DNA from: Neotamlana sedimentorum
Lineage (GTDB): Bacteria > Bacteroidota > Bacteroidia > Flavobacteriales > Flavobacteriaceae
Assembly: GCF_000943565.1 (NCBI RefSeq)
Contig: NZ_JTDW01000005.1
Span: forward strand, 310,001-374,000
Reading direction: 5' to 3'
Length of the DNA stretch: 64,000 bases
Of the stretch, positions 43,945 to 53,471 are shown piece after piece. Numbering within the stretch: the first letter of the stretch is position 1; every line of letters starts with the position of its first letter. The position numbers and the translations under genes are program-made. The notes under the pieces are model-generated. The model saw only the letters and a program-made list of their open reading frames with translations, had not been told where the DNA came from and ran no database searches.

Positions 43945-44919
43945 TTATTCAGGAAAACCATTAATGGCTAACGTTTCAAACGCTTTATTTTCATTTTCAA
44001 AAATTAGAAACACTTTAAGTTCAGGATGGTTTTCTAAAAATAGTTTTGTTTTTTCTACACCCATGGCTTGAAATGCTGTAGCATATGCATCGGCAACCAT
44101 ACATTCATCTGCAATTACAGAAACACTTAATAAATTTGTTTTGCTTGGGTAACCTGTTTTTGTATCAATTATATGAGCATATCGGTTTCCATTTTTATCT
44201 ATTTTAAATTTGCGATAAGTTCCAGATGTAGCCATAACTTTATTATGTAATTTTACCGCTTTTAAAATGGATTGTTCCCCAGTAAAATTAGGGTTTTCAA
44301 CGCCAATACGCCATGGCGCATTTTTCTCGGCGTTTTTACCTTGAACTCGCACTTCGCCACCAATTTCAACCAAATAGTTTTTAATTTGTTTCGATTCTAA
44401 AAATTCACCAACAACATCAACACCATAACCTTTAGCTATAGCATTAAAATCTATAAATGCATCTTTAGGCTTCGTAATTTTGTTGTTAATTTTAAAAATT
44501 TTATCAAACCCGACCGATTGCATTAAACTATCAATAATTAAACTATCTACGCTAATTATTGTGTGCTCAGACCCAAAATTCCAGGCATTAACAACTGCTC
44601 CAATAGTGGGATCGAAAGCCCCCTCTGTATTATAAAAAATTTCTTTTGATATTTTAAAAACCTTATCAAAATGAGCATCAGTAGCAACCGATTCTCCCCT
44701 ATTTATTTTCGAAATTATAGAACTATCTTGATAATTAGAAAGTGAATTATTTATTTGAGCAAACAAACTATCTAAATCGGCTGAAAAATTAATTTCGGAA
44801 TCATATATAACCGAATAAGTAGTACCAAATACAGCCCCATGAAGCTTTAAATTCTTTGTTTTCTCATTATTACAACTAAAAACCGTCAAACAGACTATAA
44901 TAAAAAAGACTCTTTCCAT
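43945..44919 (-). CDS. apbE: FAD:protein FMN transferase (flavin transferase)
   Basis: A 324-aa lipoprotein (LTVFSCNN lipobox) that attaches FMN through a phosphoester to Thr in NqrB, NqrC and similar proteins. Seen: MQSVGFDKI, DFNAIAKGYGVDVVGEFL, YLVEIGGEVRVQG, VMATSGTYRKF with HIIDTKTGYPS, and the metal-binding DAYATAFQAMG. Its likely clients NqrB and NqrC are encoded at 56-58 kb in this window. Starts immediately after the stop of the 125-aa gene upstream. Confidence 0.95.
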   Translation of the reverse strand: MERVFFIIVCLTVFSCNNEKTKNLKLHGAVFGTTYSVIYDSEINFSADLDSLFAQINNSLSNYQDSSIISKINRGESVATDAHFDKVFKISKEIFYNTEGAFDPTIGAVVNAWNFGSEHTIISVDSLIIDSLMQSVGFDKIFKINNKITKPKDAFIDFNAIAKGYGVDVVGEFLESKQIKNYLVEIGGEVRVQGKNAEKNAPWRIGVENPNFTGEQSILKAVKLHNKVMATSGTYRKFKIDKNGNRYAHIIDTKTGYPSKTNLLSVSVIADECMVADAYATAFQAMGVEKTKLFLENHPELKVFLIFENENKAFETLAINGFPE

Positions 44920-45297
44920 TTAATTTAAATTCGTGTCTAAAACTTGAATGCCATTATACTGCAACAAATATTCTTCATGTAAATAAATAGGTGTTTGGGT
45001 ATCGTCTTTACTACCCAAACCAACTCCTGCATATAATACTTTAGCATTATTTTGTCTCGCATGTTTTTTAAAAGTCTCCATCCAAACTACATCATAATTA
45101 TTAGGGTTTTCAGGCAAAATAACTGCCCTAACAATCACAAAATAATATTGACTGTTTTTATCAATACAAACAAACTGTGGGTGTTTTTTTAATTTGCTGT
45201 TTACAGCTACAAACTCAAAACCACGTCGTTCTAAGTCTTTACCAACATGATTCATTGCTAAATTATGCAATTCTTGTTCCGTAAGAGGCTTTTTCAT
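44920..45297 (-). CDS. Conserved small protein upstream of apbE
   Basis: A 125-aa soluble protein (MKKPLTEQELHNLAMNHVGKDLERRG, QFVCIDKNSQYYFVIVRAV, VLYAGVGLGSKDDTQTPIYLHEEYLL). The gene ends directly at the apbE start, so the two are translated together. Homologues have been labelled as NQR subunit F in databases, but there is no flavin, NADH or FeS motif. The strand pattern resembles a small nuclease-like fold; not assigned. Confidence 0.7.
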   Translation of the reverse strand: MKKPLTEQELHNLAMNHVGKDLERRGFEFVAVNSKLKKHPQFVCIDKNSQYYFVIVRAVILPENPNNYDVVWMETFKKHARQNNAKVLYAGVGLGSKDDTQTPIYLHEEYLLQYNGIQVLDTNLN

Positions 45298-45384
45298 AAA
45301 GCAAAAGTAAAAATAAATTTTTTGATGATTATGATGACATTTTAAAAATGTTTCGATGATTCTAAAATTAACACAAGGAAAATT

Positions 45385-46170
45385 ATGAAATATTTAAAAG
45401 TATGTAGTTTTATGTGCCTCTTAATCGTCACTTTAAACTGCAGTACAAATGACCAAGAAAACAATAATAATTTAAATGAATTCTCTTCGCTTGATAATTG
45501 CCCAGAATTACCAATAGGGGCTACATCCGTTTATTGGGAATACGGTAAGGGCACACCAATTCCATTATCGGAAATACCAGTATTAAAAAACCCTCAAGCC
45601 TCTTTTTCATATTCTAATAGCAATGGTGCATTCGCACCGTTAATATTAACGCCTCCACAAGGATATACGGCAATAGATTACACAAACCCTAATAGCAACC
45701 CGTTTGGAGTAAACGTTATTAGAAATGATGGTGCAGCGGTATGGCGTTATGTACCATCGTCGACCTATCCCGCTAATTTTAGTGAAACTAATATTTTAAA
45801 TATTGAGGTTAACAACGTTACTAACGCTTTTGGATTTAACGGTAATTACAAAATACTTTGCGAAGCAACTCCTAATATTTTTAACGAAAACGGCGTAGTA
45901 CGTATAGTAAAAGCGCGAATGATTGAATTCAATAATACGCGGGCATTAGTTTTAATTGCAGCTGTGTATTTAGAAAGCTTATTTACAGTTAACGTTTCTC
46001 ATGTTGTTGCAGCTGGCCCTATTTCAGAGTACGACAATCTAGTTATGGATATATTTTTACCATTGCACTTTCAATTATATCCTACTGGAGGAAGTCCTCT
46101 GTCCGATAGAGATAACGATGGCACACCCGATATATTTGATAGTGATCCGGACGATCCAAGAGTACAATAA
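45385..46170 (+). CDS. Lipoprotein with C-terminal calcium-binding (thrombospondin type 3-like) repeat
   Basis: A 261-aa secreted lipoprotein: signal and lipobox LIVTLNCSTND, a Ser/Asn/Pro-rich body, and a final DRDNDGTPDIFDSDPDDP resembling one TSP3 calcium-binding repeat. No catalytic motif or family recognised. It precedes the sigma/TPR/CHAT locus by about 100 bases on the same strand and could belong to it, but a promoter in between is likely. Confidence 0.7.
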   Translation: MKYLKVCSFMCLLIVTLNCSTNDQENNNNLNEFSSLDNCPELPIGATSVYWEYGKGTPIPLSEIPVLKNPQASFSYSNSNGAFAPLILTPPQGYTAIDYTNPNSNPFGVNVIRNDGAAVWRYVPSSTYPANFSETNILNIEVNNVTNAFGFNGNYKILCEATPNIFNENGVVRIVKARMIEFNNTRALVLIAAVYLESLFTVNVSHVVAAGPISEYDNLVMDIFLPLHFQLYPTGGSPLSDRDNDGTPDIFDSDPDDPRVQ

Positions 46171-46273
46171 ACCATTTAAATAAAAAAAAAGTAGATAAAC
46201 GAAATTATAAATCATTTAATAGTAATGTATTTGTTGTAAATCGATTTAGTTGTATATTTCCTTAGCTATTATC

Positions 46274-46861
46274 ATGAGGAAATCTATACACGCATTAAGT
46301 CAAACCGAACTTATAGATGCTTTAAAAATGAACAATTCGTATATTTTAAAGCAGTTTTACACGTTACATTATAAAAAAGTTGAAGCATTAGTTTTAAAAA
46401 ACAGTGGTTCTACAGAACAAGCCAAAGATGTGTATCAAGATGCTTTTATTACTGTTTGGACACATGTAAAAAATGACAAGTTTGTTCCAAAAAACGATAC
46501 GGCCTTACAAGGCTATTTATACAGTATTGCAAAAAATAAATGGACCGATATTTTACGGTCGAAAGCATATAAGAACTCTAATGTATTAAATGAAACGACC
46601 TTGACTGAAATAAAGGATAATAAAGAAAGTACTACGAACGAGCAAGAGTTAAAACTAAAAGCAGCGATGGCTGCCTTTAAAAATCTAGATCAGCCCTGTA
46701 AACAATTATTAAGTGATTTCTATTTTGAAAAGAAATCGTTAAAAGACATTGCACAAAGCTTTAAAATTGAAGAGAACACAGCAAGAAACAAAAAATATCG
46801 CTGTATGCAGAAATTAAGAAACATGGTTATAGCTCCAAAAAAAGAACGCATTGGAAGATAA
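46274..46861 (+). CDS. ECF-type sigma factor of the CHAT locus
   Basis: A 195-aa sigma-70 family factor. Region 2: KDVYQDAFITVWTHVKND and LQGYLYSIAKNKWTDILRSK; region 4: SLKDIAQSFKIEENTARNKKYRCMQKLR. ATG 46274 is used instead of an upstream TTG at 46250. Its last 11 bases overlap the start of the TPR membrane protein gene, which takes the place of an anti-sigma gene. The promoter region has TATATTTC, one base off the -7 consensus. Confidence 0.9.
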   Translation: MRKSIHALSQTELIDALKMNNSYILKQFYTLHYKKVEALVLKNSGSTEQAKDVYQDAFITVWTHVKNDKFVPKNDTALQGYLYSIAKNKWTDILRSKAYKNSNVLNETTLTEIKDNKESTTNEQELKLKAAMAAFKNLDQPCKQLLSDFYFEKKSLKDIAQSFKIEENTARNKKYRCMQKLRNMVIAPKKERIGR

Positions 46862-47588
46862 AGAATACATATCGAAAGAATTATTCGAAATAATAGAACG
46901 TTATATTAAAGGTAATATGACGCTAAAAGAATTACAAGATATTAACCAGCTTATTGAACTAGATACCGATTTTAAACAAAAAGTTGAAGAGGTAAAAACC
47001 TATATTCACGGTATTGAAACTCAAGCTTTAAAAGAAAAACTAGACGACTTTCATGAAGCTACTAAAAACCAACCTAATGTGGCGCAAAAAAGTAATTTAA
47101 TATTTTTAAACTTTAAGCGCATTGCCATAGCTGCAGCTTTTATTATTGGCCTTGGTAGTATTTGGTACTTTAGCATTCCGCAAAACGAAAAACTATATGC
47201 AAAATATTACAAAAACGACCCAGGTTTACCAACAACCATGAGTAGCACCAATAATTTCGAATTTTACAGTGCTATGGTAAAATATAAGCACGGTGAGTAC
47301 AAATCAGCAATTCAATCTTGGAATGCTCTGGTCGCTAAAACCCCCGAAAATGATACCTTAAATTATTTTATTGGAGTTGCACATTTGGCGAATAAAAATG
47401 TTGATTCTGCTATTCCGTTTTTAGAACGTACTGTTCAAAGTAAAAAAGATTTTCCTTTAATTAATGATGCCAATTACTACTTAGGATTGGCTTATTTAAA
47501 AGAAGGTAACACAGAACTTGCAAAACAATTTTTAAGTAAAAGTAATAATGATTTAAGTAAAGAATTGATTTTAAAGCTCTCTGATTAA
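46851..47588 (+). CDS. Single-pass TPR membrane protein, candidate anti-sigma factor
   Basis: A 245-aa protein. Residues 1-88 are hydrophilic and helical (ELFEIIERYIKGNMTLKELQDI), the size and character of an anti-sigma segment; a transmembrane helix lies at 90-108 (IAIAAAFIIGLGSIWYF); the rest holds two to three TPR units facing the periplasm (YKSAIQSWNALVAKTPEND, VDSAIPFLERTVQSK, NTELAKQFLSKS). TTG start at 46851 inside the sigma gene. Anti-sigma function is inferred from order, overlap and topology. The CHAT gene begins 1 base after its stop. Confidence 0.82.
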   Translation: MEDKEYISKELFEIIERYIKGNMTLKELQDINQLIELDTDFKQKVEEVKTYIHGIETQALKEKLDDFHEATKNQPNVAQKSNLIFLNFKRIAIAAAFIIGLGSIWYFSIPQNEKLYAKYYKNDPGLPTTMSSTNNFEFYSAMVKYKHGEYKSAIQSWNALVAKTPENDTLNYFIGVAHLANKNVDSAIPFLERTVQSKKDFPLINDANYYLGLAYLKEGNTELAKQFLSKSNNDLSKELILKLSD

Positions 47589-47589
47589 A

Positions 47590-50500
47590 ATGAAGATTCA
47601 ACTAAACTTTAAATTTGCTTTTTTAAGCCTCGTTATATGTTACATAACAACTTCTAAGGCTCAAAATAAAAATGAATTAAAGTTTAATTTATTAGATTCT
47701 TTAATTACCGCAAAACAAACTAAACAAGCCAATTTATTACTAAAAAATATTATAAACAACAAGGATACCGATTCGCTCTATCACTTACCCTATTACATTG
47801 GCAAGTTAGAATTATTAAAACATAACGATACCGTTAAAGCTAGTAATAAAGCAGCTGGCATTATTTTATATTTAAAAAAACAAACAACAAATAACAGAAC
47901 TCTTTATAAATCGTATGTAAGATTATCTGATTTTTATGTCGATTTAATCGATGATAAAAATGCTATTATTGCAGCAAAAAAAGCCTTAGTAATTGCCGAA
48001 CAATTACCCGATATAAAACCTCGAGAAATAGGATTAATAAACTACATAATTGGTGGTTGCTATTATGCGATTTACGATATTGAACAAGCCTCTATTTATT
48101 TTAAAAACGCATCGCAATTATATGAAAAATCTAAATCGATAGGAAAAGACGTATTAGCCGATGCTTATAACGGTGTTGCTGTTTCTATGTGGACCATGCG
48201 CCAATTAGATAGTGCCGAAATTTATTTTAATAAAGCTATAAAGGCCGTGAATAAAAGTAAATTAGAATCCTTTAAACGAGATTACTACGTTAACGCTTTT
48301 AAATTTAATTTAGCTTTAGTTTATGATGATTCTGGGCAAGTTAGCGACGCTATTAAAACGAAGGAATTTATTATTAAAAACCTTCAGCATATAATAAACG
48401 AATGTCCCGATAAATCCTTGATTTTAAAATCAAAGCAATTACAAGCATCTGCATATGCTAATTTGGCTGGCATGTACAACGACATTGGTTTTTATAGTAA
48501 ATCTCTTTATTTACTTAAATATGCTTTTATGCAAAAACAGGAAGTATTCGATGCTAACAACCCACGCTTGGCTTCAAACTTAAATCAAATTGCATTAGCC
48601 GAAATTAATTTAAAAGAATTCGATAATAGTTTAAATACCTTAAAAAAAGGTTTAGCAATGCTACGAGCATCAACAAACCCATATTTACCGTTGGAAGCCG
48701 ATAATTTATATTTACACGCTAAAGCTTATGCCGAAAAAAACGATACGATAAATGCATTTAAATATTTCAAGGAGAGCGAGTCTATCTATAAAAAAGCTTA
48801 TCCTAAAGAGCTTAGCAGAGATTATATTACGTTATTGCACGACTATGCCAAATTTCTAGCAAAACATAATAAACAAGCAAAAGCCATCACAATCGCCAAC
48901 CAAACCTACCAATATATACAAAAACAAAATAACACTAATGACCTTTTGTTATTAAACGAAATAATTAATCTAGCAGAAATTAACTATTTAGTTGGCGACT
49001 TCAGCAACGCTTTGAAGTGGAGTAATAAAGGAGAAACTATTTTACGTGAACAATATAAAACAGCAAATACAGCAATAGATTCCTTAAAATTAGATTTTAA
49101 CAATCCAAGCCTTTTATTACTATCTAGTAAGGCAAAATATAATCTTAAACAAAACAAAACAAAACCGTTTTTAGACACTTTAGCTATAACTTTAAAAAAA
49201 GCCCAAGCCATTTTAGAATGGCGTAAAAAAGCACTTTATAATCAAAAAGATATTTCTGAATTGTTAAATGACTATGCCTCAATAGCTTCATTTAACAAAC
49301 AAATTCAATTAGATTTATTTCAGCTGACTAAGCATAACACCTATTTAAACAAATTATTAGAATTACATGAATCGAGTATATACAATCGTATTCGATCAAG
49401 ATTAAATTTTAAAACCAATTCAGTTGTTGCCAATATGCCTAAATCGGTGTTACAGCGTGAAGATATTTTGCAAAAAAACATGGCAAAAGCCTTAAATTCA
49501 AATAAGGATATTTCAAATTATTATAATAGTGAAAAAGAATGGGTTCAATTTTTAAGTTCTTTAAAACAAGATCACCCGAAATACTTCAATCTAAAATATG
49601 CAACTATTACAAAATCGTTAGATAACGCCTTAAAAAACATACCAAAAAACACAACTATATTACGATATTTATTTATTGATTCTGATTTGTATATACTAAT
49701 ATTAAATAATTTAGGAATAAACATTGTAAAATTAAACACGACAAATTTAAGTGCTAATATAAATCAGGTATCTAGTAGTTTTAATATTGAAAGCACTAGC
49801 GCAAGTCTTTATAATTTGTATAATGAGCTTTGGCTACCTATTCAAGATAAAGTAAAAACAAAAAATGTTATTATAATACCAGATGGCGAATTGTTTAATT
49901 TAAGTTTTGAAACTTTAACATCAAAAAAAATTACCTCCTTTAACGAACTTGCTGTATCAAGTTTGCTTTCAAAACATACTATTTCTTACAACTACAGTCT
50001 GCTTTTAATAAACCCCCAAGAAAAGATAGTAGATTATAAAAACGATTTTATAGCTTTTGCTCCAGAGTTTAATGATGCTATGAAAACAGAATACCAATTA
50101 GCAATAAACGACTCTACAACAATCGACAAAACTTACTTAACTCTAATACCACAACCCTTTAGTGTAGATATAGCAAAACAATATTCTAATTTATTTGATG
50201 GAGAGTGTTTTATAAATGAAAAGGCATCAAAACAAATTTTTACTAACAAAGCCAAAGAACATAAAATAATACACATTGGTACACATGCCGAATCAAATAA
50301 TATTTCACCAGAATTTTCAAGACTTATTTTTGCTAAAAAAAGAGAAAGCAACGATAACTCGTTATATACGTTCGAAATTTACAATCAGAACTTCAATTCA
50401 AATTTAGCTATTTTAACTGCTTGCGAAACAGGAAAACCAACTTATCAAGCTGGAGAAGGTATGATTTCAATAGCACATGCCTTTAATTATGCCGGAAGCG

Positions 50501-50817
50501 AAAGTATTTTAACTAGTTTATGGAAAATAGACGAAAAAACCAGTTCCGAAATTTTAAAATCGTTTTACAATAATTTAAAAAATGGCTTACCAAAACATGA
50601 AGCTTTACAACAAGCTAAACTCAATTTTTTAAAAAACAATCAAGGGCGCTTGTTAGCGCCATCATATTGGTCGGGTTTAGTTTTAATTGGTAATACATCT
50701 CCCATTACGTTTAACACATCATATAACTCATTAATTGGTATTACCTTTCTAGTTATTTTATTTCTAGCTATTTCAATTTTTATTTTTAAGAAAAAACTAA
50801 ATAATACCTCAACCTAA
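47590..50817 (+). CDS. Exported TPR-CHAT caspase-like protease with C-terminal membrane anchor
   Basis: A 1075-aa protein. Signal peptide 1-24 (LVICYITTSKAQ); about 550 residues of TPR repeats (AEIYFNKAIKAVNKS, SKSLYLLKYAFMQKQEVF, SLNTLKKGLAMLRAS); a CHAT peptidase domain in the last third with catalytic His899 (HIGTHAES) and Cys945 (ILTACETGKPTYQAGEGM) and the conserved SLWKIDEKTS; then a transmembrane helix (about 1047-1066) and a short basic tail. So TPRs and protease should lie in the periplasm, tethered to the inner membrane. Third gene of the sigma/TPR/CHAT unit. Confidence 0.92.
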   Translation: MKIQLNFKFAFLSLVICYITTSKAQNKNELKFNLLDSLITAKQTKQANLLLKNIINNKDTDSLYHLPYYIGKLELLKHNDTVKASNKAAGIILYLKKQTTNNRTLYKSYVRLSDFYVDLIDDKNAIIAAKKALVIAEQLPDIKPREIGLINYIIGGCYYAIYDIEQASIYFKNASQLYEKSKSIGKDVLADAYNGVAVSMWTMRQLDSAEIYFNKAIKAVNKSKLESFKRDYYVNAFKFNLALVYDDSGQVSDAIKTKEFIIKNLQHIINECPDKSLILKSKQLQASAYANLAGMYNDIGFYSKSLYLLKYAFMQKQEVFDANNPRLASNLNQIALAEINLKEFDNSLNTLKKGLAMLRASTNPYLPLEADNLYLHAKAYAEKNDTINAFKYFKESESIYKKAYPKELSRDYITLLHDYAKFLAKHNKQAKAITIANQTYQYIQKQNNTNDLLLLNEIINLAEINYLVGDFSNALKWSNKGETILREQYKTANTAIDSLKLDFNNPSLLLLSSKAKYNLKQNKTKPFLDTLAITLKKAQAILEWRKKALYNQKDISELLNDYASIASFNKQIQLDLFQLTKHNTYLNKLLELHESSIYNRIRSRLNFKTNSVVANMPKSVLQREDILQKNMAKALNSNKDISNYYNSEKEWVQFLSSLKQDHPKYFNLKYATITKSLDNALKNIPKNTTILRYLFIDSDLYILILNNLGINIVKLNTTNLSANINQVSSSFNIESTSASLYNLYNELWLPIQDKVKTKNVIIIPDGELFNLSFETLTSKKITSFNELAVSSLLSKHTISYNYSLLLINPQEKIVDYKNDFIAFAPEFNDAMKTEYQLAINDSTTIDKTYLTLIPQPFSVDIAKQYSNLFDGECFINEKASKQIFTNKAKEHKIIHIGTHAESNNISPEFSRLIFAKKRESNDNSLYTFEIYNQNFNSNLAILTACETGKPTYQAGEGMISIAHAFNYAGSESILTSLWKIDEKTSSEILKSFYNNLKNGLPKHEALQQAKLNFLKNNQGRLLAPSYWSGLVLIGNTSPITFNTSYNSLIGITFLVILFLAISIFIFKKKLNNTST

Positions 50818-50899
50818 ATTATTTTATGAAATAAAAATTTTAGACAATAATTTTATTTATCAAAATAATTTATTTGGTATCTTAGTTAAAAAGTAAATC

Positions 50900-51370
50900 A
50901 TGCAAAATGTTTCTCGTTTAGAAAATGCCGTACAAAAACTTTACATTGCCTTCAACTCTAATTCACTAAACCCAGAATGTTGTAAACAATGTGCTGTAGG
51001 TAATATTCTAGATAATACAGACAATTGGAAGCATTTTTCTGATGTACATGGTTCTATAAACCTTAATTATATTGGCCGCGTAAACCAACTTATGGGCAAA
51101 CGTTTTAATGGTTACTCTCCAGAGCAAATATTAAAAATTGAGACAACGTTTTTAAAAGCATGCGGTTATCAACTTCCTTTCAATCACAAAAGCTTAAAAC
51201 CAGAAAATGCAACTGATAAAGACACTCTATTTATTGGACTATGTGAAGTTATTAAACTACTCTGCGATTTTGAAGGTGTAGATGATGTGCTAAATTATAC
51301 CAAATTGTTCACTCATAACAATGAAAAAACACCGAAATCTATACGCAACAATTCTTTACAAAAAAGCTAA
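50900..51370 (+). CDS. Conserved cysteine-containing protein (CCKQC motif)
   Basis: A 156-aa soluble protein. NPECCKQCAVGNILDNTDNWKHFSDVHGS near the N-terminus holds three clustered Cys plus His residues, suggesting metal binding; IETTFLKACGYQLP and LCEVIKLLCDFEGVDDVLNY follow. I recall close homologues in flavobacteria carrying an NQR subunit F label, which the sequence does not support: no FAD, NAD or 2Fe-2S domain. Monocistronic. Confidence 0.75.
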   Translation: MQNVSRLENAVQKLYIAFNSNSLNPECCKQCAVGNILDNTDNWKHFSDVHGSINLNYIGRVNQLMGKRFNGYSPEQILKIETTFLKACGYQLPFNHKSLKPENATDKDTLFIGLCEVIKLLCDFEGVDDVLNYTKLFTHNNEKTPKSIRNNSLQKS

Positions 51371-51505
51371 TAGTGCTAATTAAAGATTATAAATCAGTTA
51401 ATTTCTTATAAAAAATGCATTTTACCTGATTTTTAAGCACTTTATCTTGTTTTGTAATTTATATTTACTATATTGCAGTTTAAATCCCCTAAGCCCTCCA
51501 AAAAA

Positions 51506-53005
51506 ATGCAACGTTCGCAAAAAGCAACTTCTACATCAGAAAAGGACTTTTTCTTAAATTTCATACAAAAATATGCATCCATAGGTACATGGGAATGCGA
51601 TATTGTTAATGACACCCTAATATGGAGTGATGAAACAAAGAATATACATGAAGAACCTTTAAGCTATAAACCTGTTTTTGAAACAGCTATTAATTATTAC
51701 AAGGAAGGCTACAGTAGATCCACAATAGAAACCTTATTTAACAATTGTGTTGAAAAACATGAAAGCTTTGATGTGGAATTAGAGATAATAACAGCTAAAG
51801 GTAATAACAAATGGATACGCTCCATAGGTAGACCAATTATTGAAAATAACCAATGTGTTAAAGTTATTGGTTTGTTCCAAGATATAGATGAAAAAACAAA
51901 AATAACCTTAGAGCTAGGTCGCAGAGAACAATTGCTAACCAAAACATTCGATTTAAGTGCTGTTGGTATGGTTACCTTAAACTTAAAAGGTAAATTTTTA
52001 GATGCCAATAAAAGTTTTTGTAATACTTTTGGTTATACTAAAAAAGAGTTATTAGAACTCACTTTTCTAGATATTACCCACCCAGACGATAAAAATAAAG
52101 GTCGGCAAGCTATCATGGATATGATTGATGGTAAAATCAACTATTTTCAAGCAGAGAAAAGGTATTTTGCAAAAAACGGTAAAACCGTTTGGGCATATAT
52201 TTCGTCTACTGTAATTCGAGATAATAACGGTACTCCATTACACTTTATAACTCAAATTAACGATATATCTCAAATTAAAACAAGCACAAAAAAAATAGTT
52301 AACTTATTAGATACTACCGAAAATCAAAATAAAAGACTTCTAAATTTTGCACATATCGTTTCGCATAATTTACGATCTCATTTTTCTAATCTAAATATGT
52401 TATTAGATTTAGCAAAAATTGAAATTCCTGAATCTACCGATAACGAAATATACCCTTTAATAAAACAAGCAGTGGACCATTTAGGAGAGACTGTTGACAA
52501 CTTAAATGAAGTAGCTTCAATAAATACAAAAAAAGATATTCAACTTGAACCTATTAGTTTAACAAATACGTTTAACAATATTACCAATAGCATTGCCGCT
52601 CAAATAATAGCGTCAAAAGCAGAGTTGTCAATTAATTTAAATGATAACCTGAAAGTTATGGCAATACCAGCCTATTTAGATAGTATTATTTTAAACTTTT
52701 TAACAAATGCAATAAAATACAAAAAGCCAAACGAAGTACCTAAAATTGATATTAATGCTGAAATCACCGATCATTTGGTAATTTTAAAAATACGTGATTA
52801 TGGTATGGGAATCGATTTGAAAAAACACGGTGAAAAACTATTCGGCATGTATAAAACCTTTCATAAGCATGAAGATTCTAGAGGAATTGGCTTATTTATA
52901 ACAAAAAATCAAATTGAAGCTATTGGAGGAAAAGTTGACGTAGAAAGTGAAGTTAACATTGGTACAACATTTACTATTGAGTTAAAAAAATATGAAGAAA
53001 ATTGA
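51506..53005 (+). CDS. Cytosolic PAS-domain sensor histidine kinase
   Basis: A 499-aa kinase without membrane helix. Two PAS domains (about 20-130, GTWECDIVNDTLIWSDE; and about 135-260, AVGMVTLNLKGKFLDANKSFC with PAC-type QAEKRYFAKNGKTVWAYIS), an atypical HisKA with His287 (AHIVSHNLRSHFSNL) and HATPase (FLTNAIKYK, DYGMGIDL, SRGIGLFITKNQIE). ATG 51506 is chosen over the upstream TTG 51473. Its 3' end overlaps the response regulator gene by 14 bases: a kinase-regulator pair. Confidence 0.92.
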   Translation: MQRSQKATSTSEKDFFLNFIQKYASIGTWECDIVNDTLIWSDETKNIHEEPLSYKPVFETAINYYKEGYSRSTIETLFNNCVEKHESFDVELEIITAKGNNKWIRSIGRPIIENNQCVKVIGLFQDIDEKTKITLELGRREQLLTKTFDLSAVGMVTLNLKGKFLDANKSFCNTFGYTKKELLELTFLDITHPDDKNKGRQAIMDMIDGKINYFQAEKRYFAKNGKTVWAYISSTVIRDNNGTPLHFITQINDISQIKTSTKKIVNLLDTTENQNKRLLNFAHIVSHNLRSHFSNLNMLLDLAKIEIPESTDNEIYPLIKQAVDHLGETVDNLNEVASINTKKDIQLEPISLTNTFNNITNSIAAQIIASKAELSINLNDNLKVMAIPAYLDSIILNFLTNAIKYKKPNEVPKIDINAEITDHLVILKIRDYGMGIDLKKHGEKLFGMYKTFHKHEDSRGIGLFITKNQIEAIGGKVDVESEVNIGTTFTIELKKYEEN

Positions 53006-53390
53006 TATTGCATGTATAATTGATGATGATCCCATTTTTGTTTATGGATTAAAAAAACTCATGAAGATTGCAAACTTTTGTGAATCTTTCATGATTTTTA
53101 ATAATGGAGAAGAAGCTATTAATAATTTAACCCCTATTTTAGAATCTGGCAAAAATATGCCCTCTGTTATTTTATTAGATTTAAACATGCCTATTATGGA
53201 TGGCTGGCAATTCTTGGATGAATTTATAAAAATTGAATCTCACAAAAAAATTACTATTTATATTGTAAGTTCCTCAATAGATCCTAAAGATAAAAATAGA
53301 TTAAAAAACTATCAATCAGTTTCTAAGTTTATAATAAAACCAGTAACTATAGACTTACTTGGAAAAATTTCTAAAGAATTAATAAAATAA
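52992..53390 (+). CDS. Single-domain response regulator
   Basis: A 132-aa receiver domain without output. Acidic pocket CIIDDDPIF, phospho-acceptor Asp63 (ILLDLNMPIMDG), Ser/Thr in YIVSSS and Lys in KFIIKPV are all present. ATG lies inside the PAS kinase gene, so the two proteins are made together; similar kinase/lone receiver pairs are common in Bacteroidetes. Confidence 0.93.
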   Translation: MKKIDIACIIDDDPIFVYGLKKLMKIANFCESFMIFNNGEEAINNLTPILESGKNMPSVILLDLNMPIMDGWQFLDEFIKIESHKKITIYIVSSSIDPKDKNRLKNYQSVSKFIIKPVTIDLLGKISKELIK

Positions 53391-53423
53391 ATTTTTATTA
53401 ATTCTTTATTTCTAAAAACAAAA

Positions 53424-53453
53424 AAACCAACTCTTTTGAGTTGGTTTTTTTTT
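53424..53453. terminator. Bidirectional terminator between response regulator and nqrF
   Basis: CCAACTC (53427-53433) and GAGTTGG (53438-53444) form the stem, extended by flanking A/T pairs, with an A-run before and a T-run after. Ends both the kinase/regulator unit and the nqr operon. Confidence 0.9.
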
Positions 53454-53471
53454 AATTTCACTATTCGGTGT

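Noticed and set aside
44920-45297. Naming this protein and that at 50900-51370 as NQR subunit F
   Set aside because: Neither has FAD, NAD or 2Fe-2S motifs, and the true nqrF is present at 53472-54782.
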